64,000 nt of DNA from Polyangium jinanense. Its GTDB lineage: Bacteria; Myxococcota; Polyangia; Polyangiales; Polyangiaceae. The notes beneath the pieces are model-generated. The model saw only the letters and a program-made list of their open reading frames with translations. It made no database searches and had not been told where the DNA came from. This document shows, piece by piece, positions 24,872 through 33,161 of this stretch. Within the stretch, counting starts at the first letter, position 1; each line of letters starts with the position of its first letter. The position numbers were made by a program, and so were the translations under genes. The stretch is from contig NZ_JAGTJJ010000001.1 of NCBI RefSeq assembly GCF_028435365.1, positions 620,001-684,000 of the forward strand, in the 5' to 3' direction.

Positions 24872-25729
24872 ATGCCTCGCTCCCTTGGCGATGCCAAAGC
24901 GACGTGGAGGGGGTTCGCGCGGTTCGTGATGTTCGCGCTCAGCTGGGTGGTGATCGCCGTCTCGACGACCGGGTGCATGGTCGACGACATGCCGGCGCTC
25001 TCCGACATGGTGACGACGGCGAAGCTGCGGCAGATCTACGGGAACCCCAACCACTACGAGGGGATCCGGTACAATCAGGCCGTGGGGCTCCAGTTCCAAA
25101 GGGACGTGCTCGGAGCGTTGCCGGGGGGGAAGGTGCTCTCGTCGAACAGGAAGCCGTTCCCATCAGCCCTGCGCCAGAACAAGACCGACGGTCGCTTCCG
25201 CAGCGTGATCCCCGACGGCGTGACCGGCGCCGTCGAAGGGTTCGATGGCGCGCTCCCGCCCGTCATCAGCACGCACATGGAGAGCACGTTCATCGAGGTC
25301 AAGGCCGTCAAAGGGGTCATCGGCCTCGACTACGCGCGGTACCAGATCCTCGGCATGCTGGACGCGCTCGCAGCCTCGCAAGCGGCCTTCTCCACAGGAC
25401 CCAACCGGGCCTACCCCTCGCTCTACTTCATCGTGACCGGCGACACGTCATTCAACACGGAGGTCCAAACGGAAGCCACGCACCGCCAGATCCTGATGTG
25501 GGTCTCCGGGGTCGTCGATGAGGGAGGCGGCAAGCTCAAGGTGGCGCCGCCCCAGTGCCACAATTGCGACGCCGTCCTTCCGGCCAAACGCCTCCCAGCG
25601 ACCCTGTACGGCTCGTCGTTCCACATCGACAACCTCAGGGATGCCGGCGATCGGGGCCTCGACAAACCGATCCTCGACGACGGCCTCGTCGGTTACCCCG
25701 GAACGCCAGGCAACACCCGCCCGCATTGA
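24872..25729 (+). CDS. exported lipoprotein with PD-(D/E)XK nuclease signature (toxin candidate), copy 2
   Basis: 285 residues, same start logic as copy 1 (ATG after the repeated leader; two upstream in-frame ATGs exist). Lipobox at Cys35 (STTGC). The nuclease signature is fully conserved: IPDGV (D115), STFIEVKAVKG (E142, K144), YARYQILGMLDAL, LYFIVTGDT. Substitutions relative to copy 1 are spread over the mature domain and are densest in the C-terminal third (after FIVTGDT), which would be expected of a specificity face. Cys residues CHNCDAV are retained. Proposed role: an outer-membrane-anchored DNA- or RNA-degrading effector passed to neighbouring cells; activity not shown by sequence alone. 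Confidence 0.7.
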   Translation: MPRSLGDAKATWRGFARFVMFALSWVVIAVSTTGCMVDDMPALSDMVTTAKLRQIYGNPNHYEGIRYNQAVGLQFQRDVLGALPGGKVLSSNRKPFPSALRQNKTDGRFRSVIPDGVTGAVEGFDGALPPVISTHMESTFIEVKAVKGVIGLDYARYQILGMLDALAASQAAFSTGPNRAYPSLYFIVTGDTSFNTEVQTEATHRQILMWVSGVVDEGGGKLKVAPPQCHNCDAVLPAKRLPATLYGSSFHIDNLRDAGDRGLDKPILDDGLVGYPGTPGNTRPH

Positions 25730-25739
25730 GAGGAATGTC

Positions 25740-26543
25740 ATGGAGAATGACCCGCGAAAGCGCCGACGCTCTACGCCTGAGGATTGGGCGAAGGGATGGC
25801 TCATCACGAAGGCCGAGGCCAAGGCGGTGTTGGCCGAGGGGAATTGGACACGGGACCCCGAGAACTGTGACCGTTTTTGGGAAGCATACGTCTCCGATCG
25901 CGGCGAGCTGCTCCGCTTGCGGCCGCGGGGACGCAGCACTCTCTACGCGTCTCGCCAGGAGCTCATGGAGAAGCTCGAGGAAATGCGAAACCGCCCCCCC
26001 GAGCGCCCCTTCCACATGCTCGAAGGCAACCTCCCCCAAGGCCCGCATTTCGTCGAGGCCGTCCCCTCGCTCATCGACGAGCTCGCCAAGATCATCAAAA
26101 TCCCCCGCGAGTCGCTCGACAGCTCCTTCGACAGCCTCCAGCTCGTCGACAAAGCCTTGAAGAAGGTCCGCCCCAAGAAGCGGATCCTCGAAATCCCGAA
26201 CCTCTTCCCGGGCCTCATCGCCTACACCGGCGAGGTCATGCGCAAGGCGACCGGCGGCGCGTGGTGGCTCAACGAGGTCGCCGGGCCGATTTACGAGCCC
26301 TATATCCGCTACGGCCCGGGGAGCCGGTACATGGACGCCTGGGGCGAGATGTACAAGTCGATCACCGAGCCACGCGCGCTCTCCGTCGCCACCATCGTCT
26401 CCGCCGAGCTCGCGCACGCGGCCGGCCGTGGGCCGGTCTTCGTCACCGACGAGGAAAACGAATACGAGACGACCCTCGAACGCGTGAAGCTCCGTAACGG
26501 CCAGGAGGTCTATCGTGTGGGGGTGCGACGCCGGCCCCAGTAG
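25740..26543 (+). CDS. soluble partner of lipoprotein nuclease (immunity candidate), copy 2
   Basis: 267 residues, starting ten bases after the lipoprotein stop with GAGAGGAATGTC before the ATG. The N-terminal third differs from copy 1 (MENDPRKRRRSTPEDWAKGW), whereas the C-terminal 165 residues differ at only about ten positions and one two-residue deletion (VD). The part that varies is the likely place for partner specificity. No catalytic motif, no signal peptide. The product may neutralise the copy 2 lipoprotein, copy 1, or both. A strong terminator follows at 26569-26602. Confidence 0.7.
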   Translation: MENDPRKRRRSTPEDWAKGWLITKAEAKAVLAEGNWTRDPENCDRFWEAYVSDRGELLRLRPRGRSTLYASRQELMEKLEEMRNRPPERPFHMLEGNLPQGPHFVEAVPSLIDELAKIIKIPRESLDSSFDSLQLVDKALKKVRPKKRILEIPNLFPGLIAYTGEVMRKATGGAWWLNEVAGPIYEPYIRYGPGSRYMDAWGEMYKSITEPRALSVATIVSAELAHAAGRGPVFVTDEENEYETTLERVKLRNGQEVYRVGVRRRPQ

Positions 26544-26568
26544 CTCGCAAACTCCTGGACGAACCTCC

Positions 26569-26602
26569 GGTTTGCCCTCGCACCCTTGGGCAAACCTTTC
26601 GT
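26569..26602 (+). terminator. rho-independent terminator after module 2
   Basis: GGTTTGCCC (26569-26577) and GGGCAAACC (26588-26596) form a perfect nine-base stem with a ten-base loop, followed by TTTCGTCTT. It closes the tandem module. Confidence 0.75.
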
Positions 26603-26603
26603 C

Positions 26604-26633
26604 TTGACCGCCCGGTTGTTGACCGCGTACGCT
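26604..26633 (+). promoter_or_regulatory. possible promoter of the outer-membrane protein gene, perhaps leaderless
   Basis: TTGACC (26604-26609), 18-base spacer, TACGCT (26628-26633), only seven bases before the ATG at 26641. TTGACCGC is repeated at 26619. No Shine-Dalgarno is visible. Confidence 0.4.
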
Positions 26634-26640
26634 GGCTGTC

Positions 26641-27297
26641 ATGAAGGCAGTACAGTTCGTTTCCGGCGGTGCAGCGGGGCTCGCGCTGCTCACCGCCTCC
26701 CAGGCTCACGCAGCAGATCCAACGAAGGACCGAGATCCAGGGGACCGGACGTTCTACCCGACGCCCGTCGCGTTTGAGATCGGGCCAGCGGTTCAGCTCG
26801 GCGGCCCCCACCCGTACCCGATCAGCATAGGCGGGCGTGTCGGGATGCACGCCAGGATTCATCGGTACTTCTCGCTCGGCGGTGACGTCACGTTCACGCA
26901 GACGGTTCGTAAGGAGGCGGTTTTCGGAGCGCCGATCGGCGGCTCCCATTTTCGTATTGCCGCTCGCGCCTGCACACACGCGTCGATCATGTTCTTCTGT
27001 CTCGCCGGCGCGATGGCAGGCATGACCGTCGTGAGCGCCAACAACATCGCCAGCGGCGGTTTCCCCAACGATGTCCACTTTTTGCCGATGCTCGGAATCG
27101 GAGCTGATTTTCGTATCAACGATTGGTTCAAAATCAAGCCCATGCTGGAGGGTGGGCCGATGGTGGGCGTGCCGGTCACGATGATCGACCACCAACCCGA
27201 TCAGGTCTACGAGCCGTTCCCGCTGTTCGGCACACTGTCTATCAACTTCGCCATCACGCTGCCGACGCTCTTGAAGCCCGGGGAGGAGCCGAAATGA
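26641..27297 (+). CDS. small outer-membrane barrel-like protein
   Basis: 218 residues. Signal peptide ends at SQAHA. Mature sequence shows amphipathic beta strands with aromatic girdles (VAFEIGPAVQLGG, ISIGGRVGMHARIHRYFSLGGDVTF, IGADFRINDWFKIKPMLEGGPMV), typical of eight-stranded outer-membrane proteins. No Shine-Dalgarno before the ATG; see the possible leaderless promoter. Its stop overlaps the next gene (ATGA), so both are cotranscribed. Confidence 0.7.
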   Translation: MKAVQFVSGGAAGLALLTASQAHAADPTKDRDPGDRTFYPTPVAFEIGPAVQLGGPHPYPISIGGRVGMHARIHRYFSLGGDVTFTQTVRKEAVFGAPIGGSHFRIAARACTHASIMFFCLAGAMAGMTVVSANNIASGGFPNDVHFLPMLGIGADFRINDWFKIKPMLEGGPMVGVPVTMIDHQPDQVYEPFPLFGTLSINFAITLPTLLKPGEEPK

Positions 27298-28382
27298 GAA
27301 CGTTATCGCTTGGTGTCTTGGCGGCTGTCGCGATGCTGTCGATGGGCTGCGAGCGCAAGGTCGCAAATGCGTACTCGTGCCCTCACCCGGATTGGACTCA
27401 CGTCGACCACGAGGGCCATTCAGACCCCTGCCATGTCGTGAAACCTCCGGCTCCGGAGCCAGAACCGTGCCCGGGAGATTGCCTTCCCATGGGCCCGGCT
27501 GGTTTCCGTCGCGAGCCGCTCCTCCTTTGGACGGGAGACGCTACGGCTGTGGACCCGGGCTGTCCCGATCACGCCAAGGGCGAGTATTGGACCGGGAACA
27601 CTGGGCTTGTCGCGTCCCCGGATTGCCCTCTCTGCACGTGCGGGCCCTCGGAGTGCGTGCTGCCGGTGGGCATTGCAGCTTCTCCCGGGCAGTTCTGCGG
27701 CGGGCCGACTTTCACGGATCTTCTGGCGCCGGTGCCGTGGGACGGTTCGTGTACGTCACCGATGACGCTCGACCCTGGCACCTTCGGCTCCGTCGTGATC
27801 CCTCCGCCGATGGCTGACGCGTGCGAGGTCATCGAGGTGCCGCCTCCCCCGAAGGCCAGCGGAGACTTCTCGTGGACGACGAGAGCACGGGCTTGCGACG
27901 GGCTCGTGCAAGGGCGATGCGACGCGTCGGACCTCATGTGCAGTCCAACCGCCAAGCCCCCGCCTCCGGGCTTCCAGCAGTGCATCGTGTACACGGACCC
28001 GGTGGACGAGATCGCGCTCCCGACGTGCCCCGAGGCCTACCCGGAGCAGCTCGTGTTCTACGCGGACGTGGACGACCAGCGGCAGTGCACCCCGTGCGCG
28101 TGCGACGAACCGCTCGGCAACCAGTGCATTGCGCAGGTGTCGGTTTTCCAAGATCCCGTCTGCGGAGGGCAGCCGATGCCGCTCTTCGAGAATTACGCGA
28201 TCGGCCTGGGTGATCCCGTCGCGTGCGTCACCGTCATGGGAGGAGCATCGCTAGGGGCGTTCTCGGCCTCGTGGGGCGTCAACGAGCTTGGGGCCTGCGT
28301 GCCCAGCGGAGGCCAGCCGTACGGCGAAGCCAAGCCCGCAAAGCCGAAAGTCTTCTGCTGCCAGCCGCCTCCGGATGAGTAG
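27294..28382 (+). CDS. Cys-rich lipoprotein
   Basis: 362 residues. Signal with lipobox (LSMGC). Mature part holds more than 25 cysteines, many paired (CPDCPLCTC, CDASDLMC, CACDEPLGNQC, CVTVMGG..CCQ), and Pro-rich segments. It resembles the uncharacterised secreted Cys-rich proteins common in myxobacteria. It overlaps the barrel gene by four bases; the two may form a surface complex. Confidence 0.7.
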   Translation: MRTLSLGVLAAVAMLSMGCERKVANAYSCPHPDWTHVDHEGHSDPCHVVKPPAPEPEPCPGDCLPMGPAGFRREPLLLWTGDATAVDPGCPDHAKGEYWTGNTGLVASPDCPLCTCGPSECVLPVGIAASPGQFCGGPTFTDLLAPVPWDGSCTSPMTLDPGTFGSVVIPPPMADACEVIEVPPPPKASGDFSWTTRARACDGLVQGRCDASDLMCSPTAKPPPPGFQQCIVYTDPVDEIALPTCPEAYPEQLVFYADVDDQRQCTPCACDEPLGNQCIAQVSVFQDPVCGGQPMPLFENYAIGLGDPVACVTVMGGASLGAFSASWGVNELGACVPSGGQPYGEAKPAKPKVFCCQPPPDE

Positions 28383-28461
28383 GCCCATCCACTTTTCCCT
28401 TGCGTCCCACCTACTCCCCTCCGTACGCTCCCCCACCCTCAACCCCTAGAAAGGACCCCCC

Positions 28462-29121
28462 ATGCGTCGCCTTCGCCCCACCGACGGCACCCCCGCCCAC
28501 AAGCGCACCGGCGGCTATCACCGCACGAAGGTCAAGACGGGCAATACGAAGCTCCACGCCGACCTCCATGAGGAGATGTCCCTCAAGCTCGCCGACCTCA
28601 AGGCGAAGGCGCGCGCTCATGAAGACGCGGAGGATGACGCGGTCGCCGCCTCGGCGACGAGTGACGCGGCGGAAATCGCCCTGGAGAACGTGATCCGTGA
28701 TATCGACGGCGACCTGGCCAAAGTCGATCGCGAGGACCAGACGCTGAATGCGCGGGCCACCGTGTTCCCCGAGGGGTATGGCAAAGAGATCGACCCCGAG
28801 GGGGCATCGCAGCTCAAGACCCTGGATGCATTGCGGGATCGAATCGCCAAATTCAGCGGTCACCCGCTCGTCAGCGCGATGCTCACGAAGTTCGACGCGG
28901 CGCACCACGCGTTCAAGAAGGCCATCGAGGCGGAGGAAGCCGCGGAGGACGCGGTCGAAGCCGCATTCCAGGCGGAGCTCGACGCGCGGAGGGCCATCCG
29001 GGAGCAGCTCGAAAGCGCCTACGGTCGTCTGCGCGATTTCTACAAGGCAAGGCCCGCGCTCGCCGAGACGTTCTTTCTGAAGGAAGGCCGGCGGCGGGCA
29101 GCGAAAGAGCCCAAGGGCTGA
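28462..29121 (+). CDS. helical cytoplasmic protein, unknown
   Basis: 219 residues, almost entirely charged helix (LHADLHEEMSLKLADLKAKARAHEDAEDDAVA, FDAAHHAFKKAIEAEEAAEDAVEAAF). No signal peptide. It looks like a coiled-coil or four-helix-bundle protein. AAGGA is found upstream of the ATG. No known family. Confidence 0.6.
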   Translation: MRRLRPTDGTPAHKRTGGYHRTKVKTGNTKLHADLHEEMSLKLADLKAKARAHEDAEDDAVAASATSDAAEIALENVIRDIDGDLAKVDREDQTLNARATVFPEGYGKEIDPEGASQLKTLDALRDRIAKFSGHPLVSAMLTKFDAAHHAFKKAIEAEEAAEDAVEAAFQAELDARRAIREQLESAYGRLRDFYKARPALAETFFLKEGRRRAAKEPKG

Positions 29122-29239
29122 GCAAGACCGGTCGCTGAGACGCGCGGGCGCTCGCAACGTGCGTCCCTCGCCAGATTTCGCGTTTCTACATCTCGCAGCC
29201 GTCGCCCCACCTCGAAGAACGCCGCCTCCGACACGGCGC

Positions 29240-29445
29240 AGGACGCGTCCCTCCGGAAGGACGCGCCCTCCGCTCGCGCGGAGACGTCATCCTTCCGCCG
29301 AGACGCGCCCTCCACACCAGCCCGCGCACGTTTTCTGCCGAAACGACACGTCTTTCACGACGTCGCAACCGTCGTCCTTCCAGGCATCCACGTCCTCCCC
29401 CGCCTTGGAGCGCGCGTCCTTCCGGAGGGACGGGTCCTGCGAACC
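29240..29445. repeat. degenerate short repeats in a gene-free stretch
   Basis: The 472-base gap 29122-29593 has no convincing gene. Imperfect copies of a CGTCCTTCCGG / CCTCCGGAAGGACG core occur near 29247-29262, 29288-29300, 29373-29385 and 29412-29432, some in opposite orientation, so the region can fold. Origin unknown. Confidence 0.4.
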
Positions 29446-29593
29446 GTCGCGGCGCGCATTCTTCGCCAGGTCCACGCGTTCCACCCTCGTGTTTGCTGGT
29501 TTCCGGCTACAAAACGCCTACGAAAACCGGGGAAACACGCGCAAACACCGCCCCGCCCCCCTGGCACACCGGCTGCCCGCTCGCTCCCTCACC

Positions 29594-30241
29594 ATGCCCG
29601 CGCCCCCCTCCCCTGCGAAGCTCTTGCTCACGCTCGCCGCGTGCTTTGCCCTCGCCGCGTGCGAGCCTGCTCCCGAGCCGTCCGCTCTTTTCACCCTCGA
29701 TTCCGACGCGCCGACGCCGCTTCCGGCACCCGAGGCCCAGGCCACGTACACGATCGACGTAACCACGCCGCTTCTCCTCGATCTGCGTGGAGGCGCGACC
29801 GGCGATCCTTACGCATTGACGTGCGCGCAGGACGAGCTCGTGGTCGGGCTTCGGGGGCGAAGTGATACGACGGTGAGCGCGCTCGGGCTGGTTTGTGCGC
29901 GAATGCTGGAGAATGGCACGTTCGCGAATCGGGATGAGAGGCCGATGATCGGGGGGACGGTGGGGGACGAGTTTTCCTCGGAATGCCCGCAAAACGAGGC
30001 CGTCATCGCCGTCCGGGGCCGCGCCGCGACGACGCTCGACCGCATCGGCGTGCGCTGCGCCCGCGTGCGGCCCTGGGTGCAAATGGGCTCCCCCGGAAGC
30101 ATCGAGCCCTCGTTTGGCGGCATCGGCGGCGTGCCGTTCACGGATACCTGCCCGCCCGGGTATTTCCTGCAAGGCTTGCTCGGGTATGCGGCGGGGACGA
30201 TCAACAGCACGCAAAGCTTGTGCGTGCCGATCGTCACCTGA
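29594..30241 (+). CDS. lipoprotein with repeated CxxGxxV/GLxGR modules
   Basis: 215 residues. Lipobox ALAAC. Three related modules of about 45 residues: LTCAQDELVVGLRGRSDTTVSALGLVCARM, CPQNEAVIAVRGRAATTLDRIGVRCARV and CPPGYFLQGLLGYAAGTINSTQSLCVPI. Each has a Cys, a GxxGR turn and a closing Cys. The pattern resembles jacalin-like or vitelline-type repeats found in surface proteins of these bacteria. Likely a surface-exposed binding protein. Confidence 0.7.
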   Translation: MPAPPSPAKLLLTLAACFALAACEPAPEPSALFTLDSDAPTPLPAPEAQATYTIDVTTPLLLDLRGGATGDPYALTCAQDELVVGLRGRSDTTVSALGLVCARMLENGTFANRDERPMIGGTVGDEFSSECPQNEAVIAVRGRAATTLDRIGVRCARVRPWVQMGSPGSIEPSFGGIGGVPFTDTCPPGYFLQGLLGYAAGTINSTQSLCVPIVT

Positions 30242-30245
30242 ATCG

Positions 30246-30965
30246 TCACGCGGCGGCGGCGGCGGCTTTGAGCTCGGAGCTATTGACCCGCGTATAACGC
30301 GGCGGCGCTTCGAGCGAGAGGCGGCGGCGCACCTCGTCGACCGGGAGCGCGAGCATCGACGCCCAGTCTTGGCCCGGCAGCCACGCCGCCTTCTTGCCGC
30401 GGCGGAAACCGTCGAGGATCACCTGGCGCGCCTCGGGTTTGCCGATCGTCTTCATCAGGCCGATCGCGACAATGAGCGCGATCGCAGGGTTATTCGTCTG
30501 CGCGAGGGAGAAGGCGAGCAAAGCCGTCTCGCCGAGGACGTCGCCCTGATATCCGACCGCGGCGTGCCACAGATCGTGCGTGTCGCGCATGCGGGCGTGC
30601 ACCCATTCGGCCGTCTCGGGAAGCGGCGTTCGCCCCGTCATGCCGCGCACGGCGGCCACGCGGATGCCCTCGGCCGAAATGTTCTCGCTCTCGACGAAGG
30701 CCAAGTATGCGCGGCCGAGCGTGCCCTCGGGCAGACGGGCGAGCGTCTCGCGATCGACGAGCACGTCGACGATGTCGGGGCGCTCGGCGAGCAGCTTTCG
30801 CCCCGTCTCGCTCTTCGCCATGCGGTCGGCGATGCGCTGCATCGTGCCGCCCGAGAGCGCCTCGATGATGGTGAAGACCTGCGGCAGGTCGTCGGGATCG
30901 GCGGCGAGGGTGCGGGCGGCGCGGAAAGCGCGACCGAACTCGATGCGGGCGTGCGACTTGGCCAT
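30246..30965 (-). CDS. Coq4-family protein
   Basis: 239 residues from ATG 30965, with GGAGG eight bases upstream. The zinc motif HDxxHx11E of Coq4 is exact: HDLWH at 130-134 and E146 (within DTHDLWHAAVGYQGDVLGE). COQ4 organises the ubiquinone synthesis complex in eukaryotes and has been reported to carry out oxidative decarboxylation of the ring precursor. The rest is alpha-helical. It is transcribed divergently from a TetR gene over the perfect inverted repeat at 31012-31043, so repression is likely. Substrate here is uncertain, because known myxobacteria use menaquinone. Confidence 0.85.
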   Translation of the reverse strand: MAKSHARIEFGRAFRAARTLAADPDDLPQVFTIIEALSGGTMQRIADRMAKSETGRKLLAERPDIVDVLVDRETLARLPEGTLGRAYLAFVESENISAEGIRVAAVRGMTGRTPLPETAEWVHARMRDTHDLWHAAVGYQGDVLGETALLAFSLAQTNNPAIALIVAIGLMKTIGKPEARQVILDGFRRGKKAAWLPGQDWASMLALPVDEVRRRLSLEAPPRYTRVNSSELKAAAAAA

Positions 30966-31011
30966 GGGAAGACCTCCGAAGCAGGGATGATCCGGAAGAT
31001 GTACATTATGA

Positions 31012-31043
31012 ACAATCTTGTCAACAACTACCGACAAGATTGT
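31012..31043. promoter_or_regulatory. perfect inverted repeat, operator of the TetR/Coq4 divergent pair
   Basis: ACAATCTTGTC (31012-31022), ten-base spacer, GACAAGATTGT (31033-31043). It lies between the two start codons. A TTGACA for leftward transcription (31024-31019) overlaps the left arm, with a possible -10 (TACATC) 15 bases on. Confidence 0.8.
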
Positions 31044-31074
31044 CGGCAACACCAGGACATGCGACGTTGGGGAC

Positions 31075-31710
31075 GTGTCCACCTCGCGTCGCGAAACGAA
31101 ACCCCGCGTTCGTCGGGACGCTGAGAGCGCGCGCGCGCTCATCCTCGAGGCCGCGGAGAAGCGCCTCGTGTCGAACGGCCCCGCGGGCATCCGTCTCCAG
31201 GAGGTCGCCGCCGACGTCGGCGTGTCACACCCGACGGTGCTCCACCACTTCGGCAGCCGCGAGGCGCTCGTGAAGGCGGTCTGTAGCCGCGCGCTCGCAT
31301 CGATTCATAGGCAGCTCATCGAGGCGATCGAGGCTTCGAGCGGCGACGAGGCGCAGCTTTCTGCGATGCTCGAAGCCGTGTTCGACGCGCTGACGAAGAG
31401 CGGTCACGGGCGCGTGCTCATGTGGCTCGCGCTCGAGGGCGAGCCGTTCGATTCCGTCGACGTGCGCCTCGCGGACGTCGTCGACGCGACGCACGCCATG
31501 CGGAAGGTGAAGCGAAACGAGAAGGGCCTCAAGCAGAAGACACGCGAGGACACCGCGCACGTCGTGGTGCTCGCGGCGCTCGCGCTGCTCGGCTCATCGG
31601 TCCTCGGACGGACGATGCTCACGAACGCCGGGCTCGAAGGCGACGAGGCGGGCGCGCGCTTCCGTGCATGGCTGACGCGCGTGCTCCTGCGACACCTCGA
31701 TGGCGAGTGA
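31075..31710 (+). CDS. TetR-family regulator
   Basis: 211 residues from the GTG at 31075. A TTG at 31018 is in frame, but it lies inside the operator, so it is unlikely to be the start. The N-terminal helix-turn-helix is typical: ILEAAEKRLVSNGPAGIRLQEVAADVGVSHPTVLHHFGSREALVKAV. The ligand-binding part is helical and includes LAALALLGSSVLGRTML. Divergent from the Coq4-family gene; it probably represses it and itself by binding 31012-31043. Confidence 0.88.
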   Translation: MSTSRRETKPRVRRDAESARALILEAAEKRLVSNGPAGIRLQEVAADVGVSHPTVLHHFGSREALVKAVCSRALASIHRQLIEAIEASSGDEAQLSAMLEAVFDALTKSGHGRVLMWLALEGEPFDSVDVRLADVVDATHAMRKVKRNEKGLKQKTREDTAHVVVLAALALLGSSVLGRTMLTNAGLEGDEAGARFRAWLTRVLLRHLDGE

Positions 31711-31724
31711 AGTCGGCCCCTTCC

Positions 31725-33080
31725 TCATTTGTAGAGCGTGACGGTATACGCGCGGGGCAATTCGGGGCCCTCGTCAGGGTCGAACGGGTGGCTCCGGTCG
31801 ATGCTGCCTGCATTCACGCCGACGACCATGAGACCCGCGAGGCCACGCAGGTCGCGAATCGTGCGGCCTTCATGGGTCGCGCCGTTGATGCCGGCGAGGA
31901 CCACACGGCCGGCCTCGGCGCCCGTGCGATCGATCTTCACGAGCGCCCAGTGGAAAAACACGCCGAGCTCCCAGTCCGCGGCGAACGTGATCTCGGCGTC
32001 CTCGGGCGCGCCTTGCAAATCGAGCCAGAGGTACGTCGCGCCGGTCGGCTCGATCGGTCGGAGCGGCGCGAGCCTGCGCGGCAAGGTGTCGTAGGTGACG
32101 GACCATTCGAAGCGCACGCGGCCGAAATCGCCGAACCGATCGACGTCCGCGAGGTGTCCGCCGTCGCTTCGTGAGCCGATGAAGGCGCGATCGATGGCAA
32201 AATCGAGGAGGAGGTCCTCGAAAGGTTTTTCGCGGGCCCGGGCATTGCTGCGCAAGGCGTCGAAGACGTCGGGCTCGTTGGCGAAATGAAGCGCGGAAGG
32301 CTCGGTGCGCTGGCCGGCGACGGCGAGGAGGCCAAAGAGGATACCGGAAGGTGTGCCCGTGCCGTAGTTCTCGTCGAGGAATCGCGTGAAGAGGAAGGCG
32401 CCCGTGGGTTCGTCGGGTGTTCCGAATGCGGTGATCGAGCGCTCGGGAGCGCGCTGGAAATCGTCAACGGCGGCGGCATCGACGAGGCCACAATCGACGA
32501 TCGCGGCGGCGAGCTCCGCGGAGGCCATGCCGATGGCAGAAGGCTCGGCGCCCGCGTCGAGGCGGAGCACGGCGGCATGAGCGATCGCGCGCGTGATGGT
32601 TGCGTCGAATGCGCATCCGGCCGCGGGATCGGGCGGCGGCAGGACGGTAAACGCAGCGGCGCGGTCCCAGGCCCCACCCGTGGCAATGCCGTCGGGCACG
32701 GTGAACGGCGGGAGAGCGTCCTCGACGAGGTAGAGGTCGTACCGCGCATCGCCGCCGCGATCGTCGTCGGGCAAAGGGAGCGGCAAGCCGAGCGCGGCCA
32801 TGGCCCGGAAAGAGCGTTCGGCGGAAGCGAGCGCGCGGAGGATCGAGCCCTCGGCCACGGAGGCGCCTGCGTGCACGCAGACGGGCGCGACGTAGGAACA
32901 GGCAGCCCTGGGGACCGAGGCGGCGGGCGGGCGCTCGCGGGCAGGAAGGACCGAGGGACCGGCGGGGCGAGCGGGAGCGGGGGCGGAGGCGGCAGCGGGC
33001 GCGGAGGCGGCAACCGCGGCGACCAGGAGGGCTGCCCACCCGATGAGCGCGCGCACGCGCAACAAGCGCGACGCCGCCAT
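31725..33080 (-). CDS. exported protein of unknown function
   Basis: 451 residues from ATG 33080 (GAGGGG eight bases upstream; an ATG at 33113 is less likely). Signal peptide followed by Ala/Pro-rich linker. Mature part has RYDLYLVEDALPPF, SIGMASAELAAAIV, FLFTRFLDENYGTGTPSGILFGLLA (a pattern like the scaffold of bacterial metallopeptidases but with no HExxH), and a C-terminal beta-rich region (ATYLWLDLQGAPEDAEITFAADW). I cannot place the family. Confidence 0.65.
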   Translation of the reverse strand: MAASRLLRVRALIGWAALLVAAVAASAPAAASAPAPARPAGPSVLPARERPPAASVPRAACSYVAPVCVHAGASVAEGSILRALASAERSFRAMAALGLPLPLPDDDRGGDARYDLYLVEDALPPFTVPDGIATGGAWDRAAAFTVLPPPDPAAGCAFDATITRAIAHAAVLRLDAGAEPSAIGMASAELAAAIVDCGLVDAAAVDDFQRAPERSITAFGTPDEPTGAFLFTRFLDENYGTGTPSGILFGLLAVAGQRTEPSALHFANEPDVFDALRSNARAREKPFEDLLLDFAIDRAFIGSRSDGGHLADVDRFGDFGRVRFEWSVTYDTLPRRLAPLRPIEPTGATYLWLDLQGAPEDAEITFAADWELGVFFHWALVKIDRTGAEAGRVVLAGINGATHEGRTIRDLRGLAGLMVVGVNAGSIDRSHPFDPDEGPELPRAYTVTLYK

Positions 33081-33161
33081 TTGACACCCCTCGGCGCGAC
33101 GCCCTACAACCATGAAGTCCGAGCTCGTCGGGCTCCGAAGGCCGCTCGACACGGGTAGCGT

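Larger units (their letters stand above)
24780..26548. repeat. tandem duplication, copy 2
   Basis: Copy 2 repeats the arrangement of copy 1: same leader, lipoprotein gene and partner gene. It ends just after the partner stop; the sequence then diverges into a terminator hairpin that copy 1 lacks. A six-base in-frame deletion relative to copy 1 (GTCGAC, after the Thr-Asp codons near 26450) is visible in the partner gene. Confidence 0.9.

Noticed and set aside
31018..31074. Longer TetR start (TTG at 31018)
   Set aside because: It sits in the operator repeat; the GTG at 31075 begins just before the normal TetR N-terminus.
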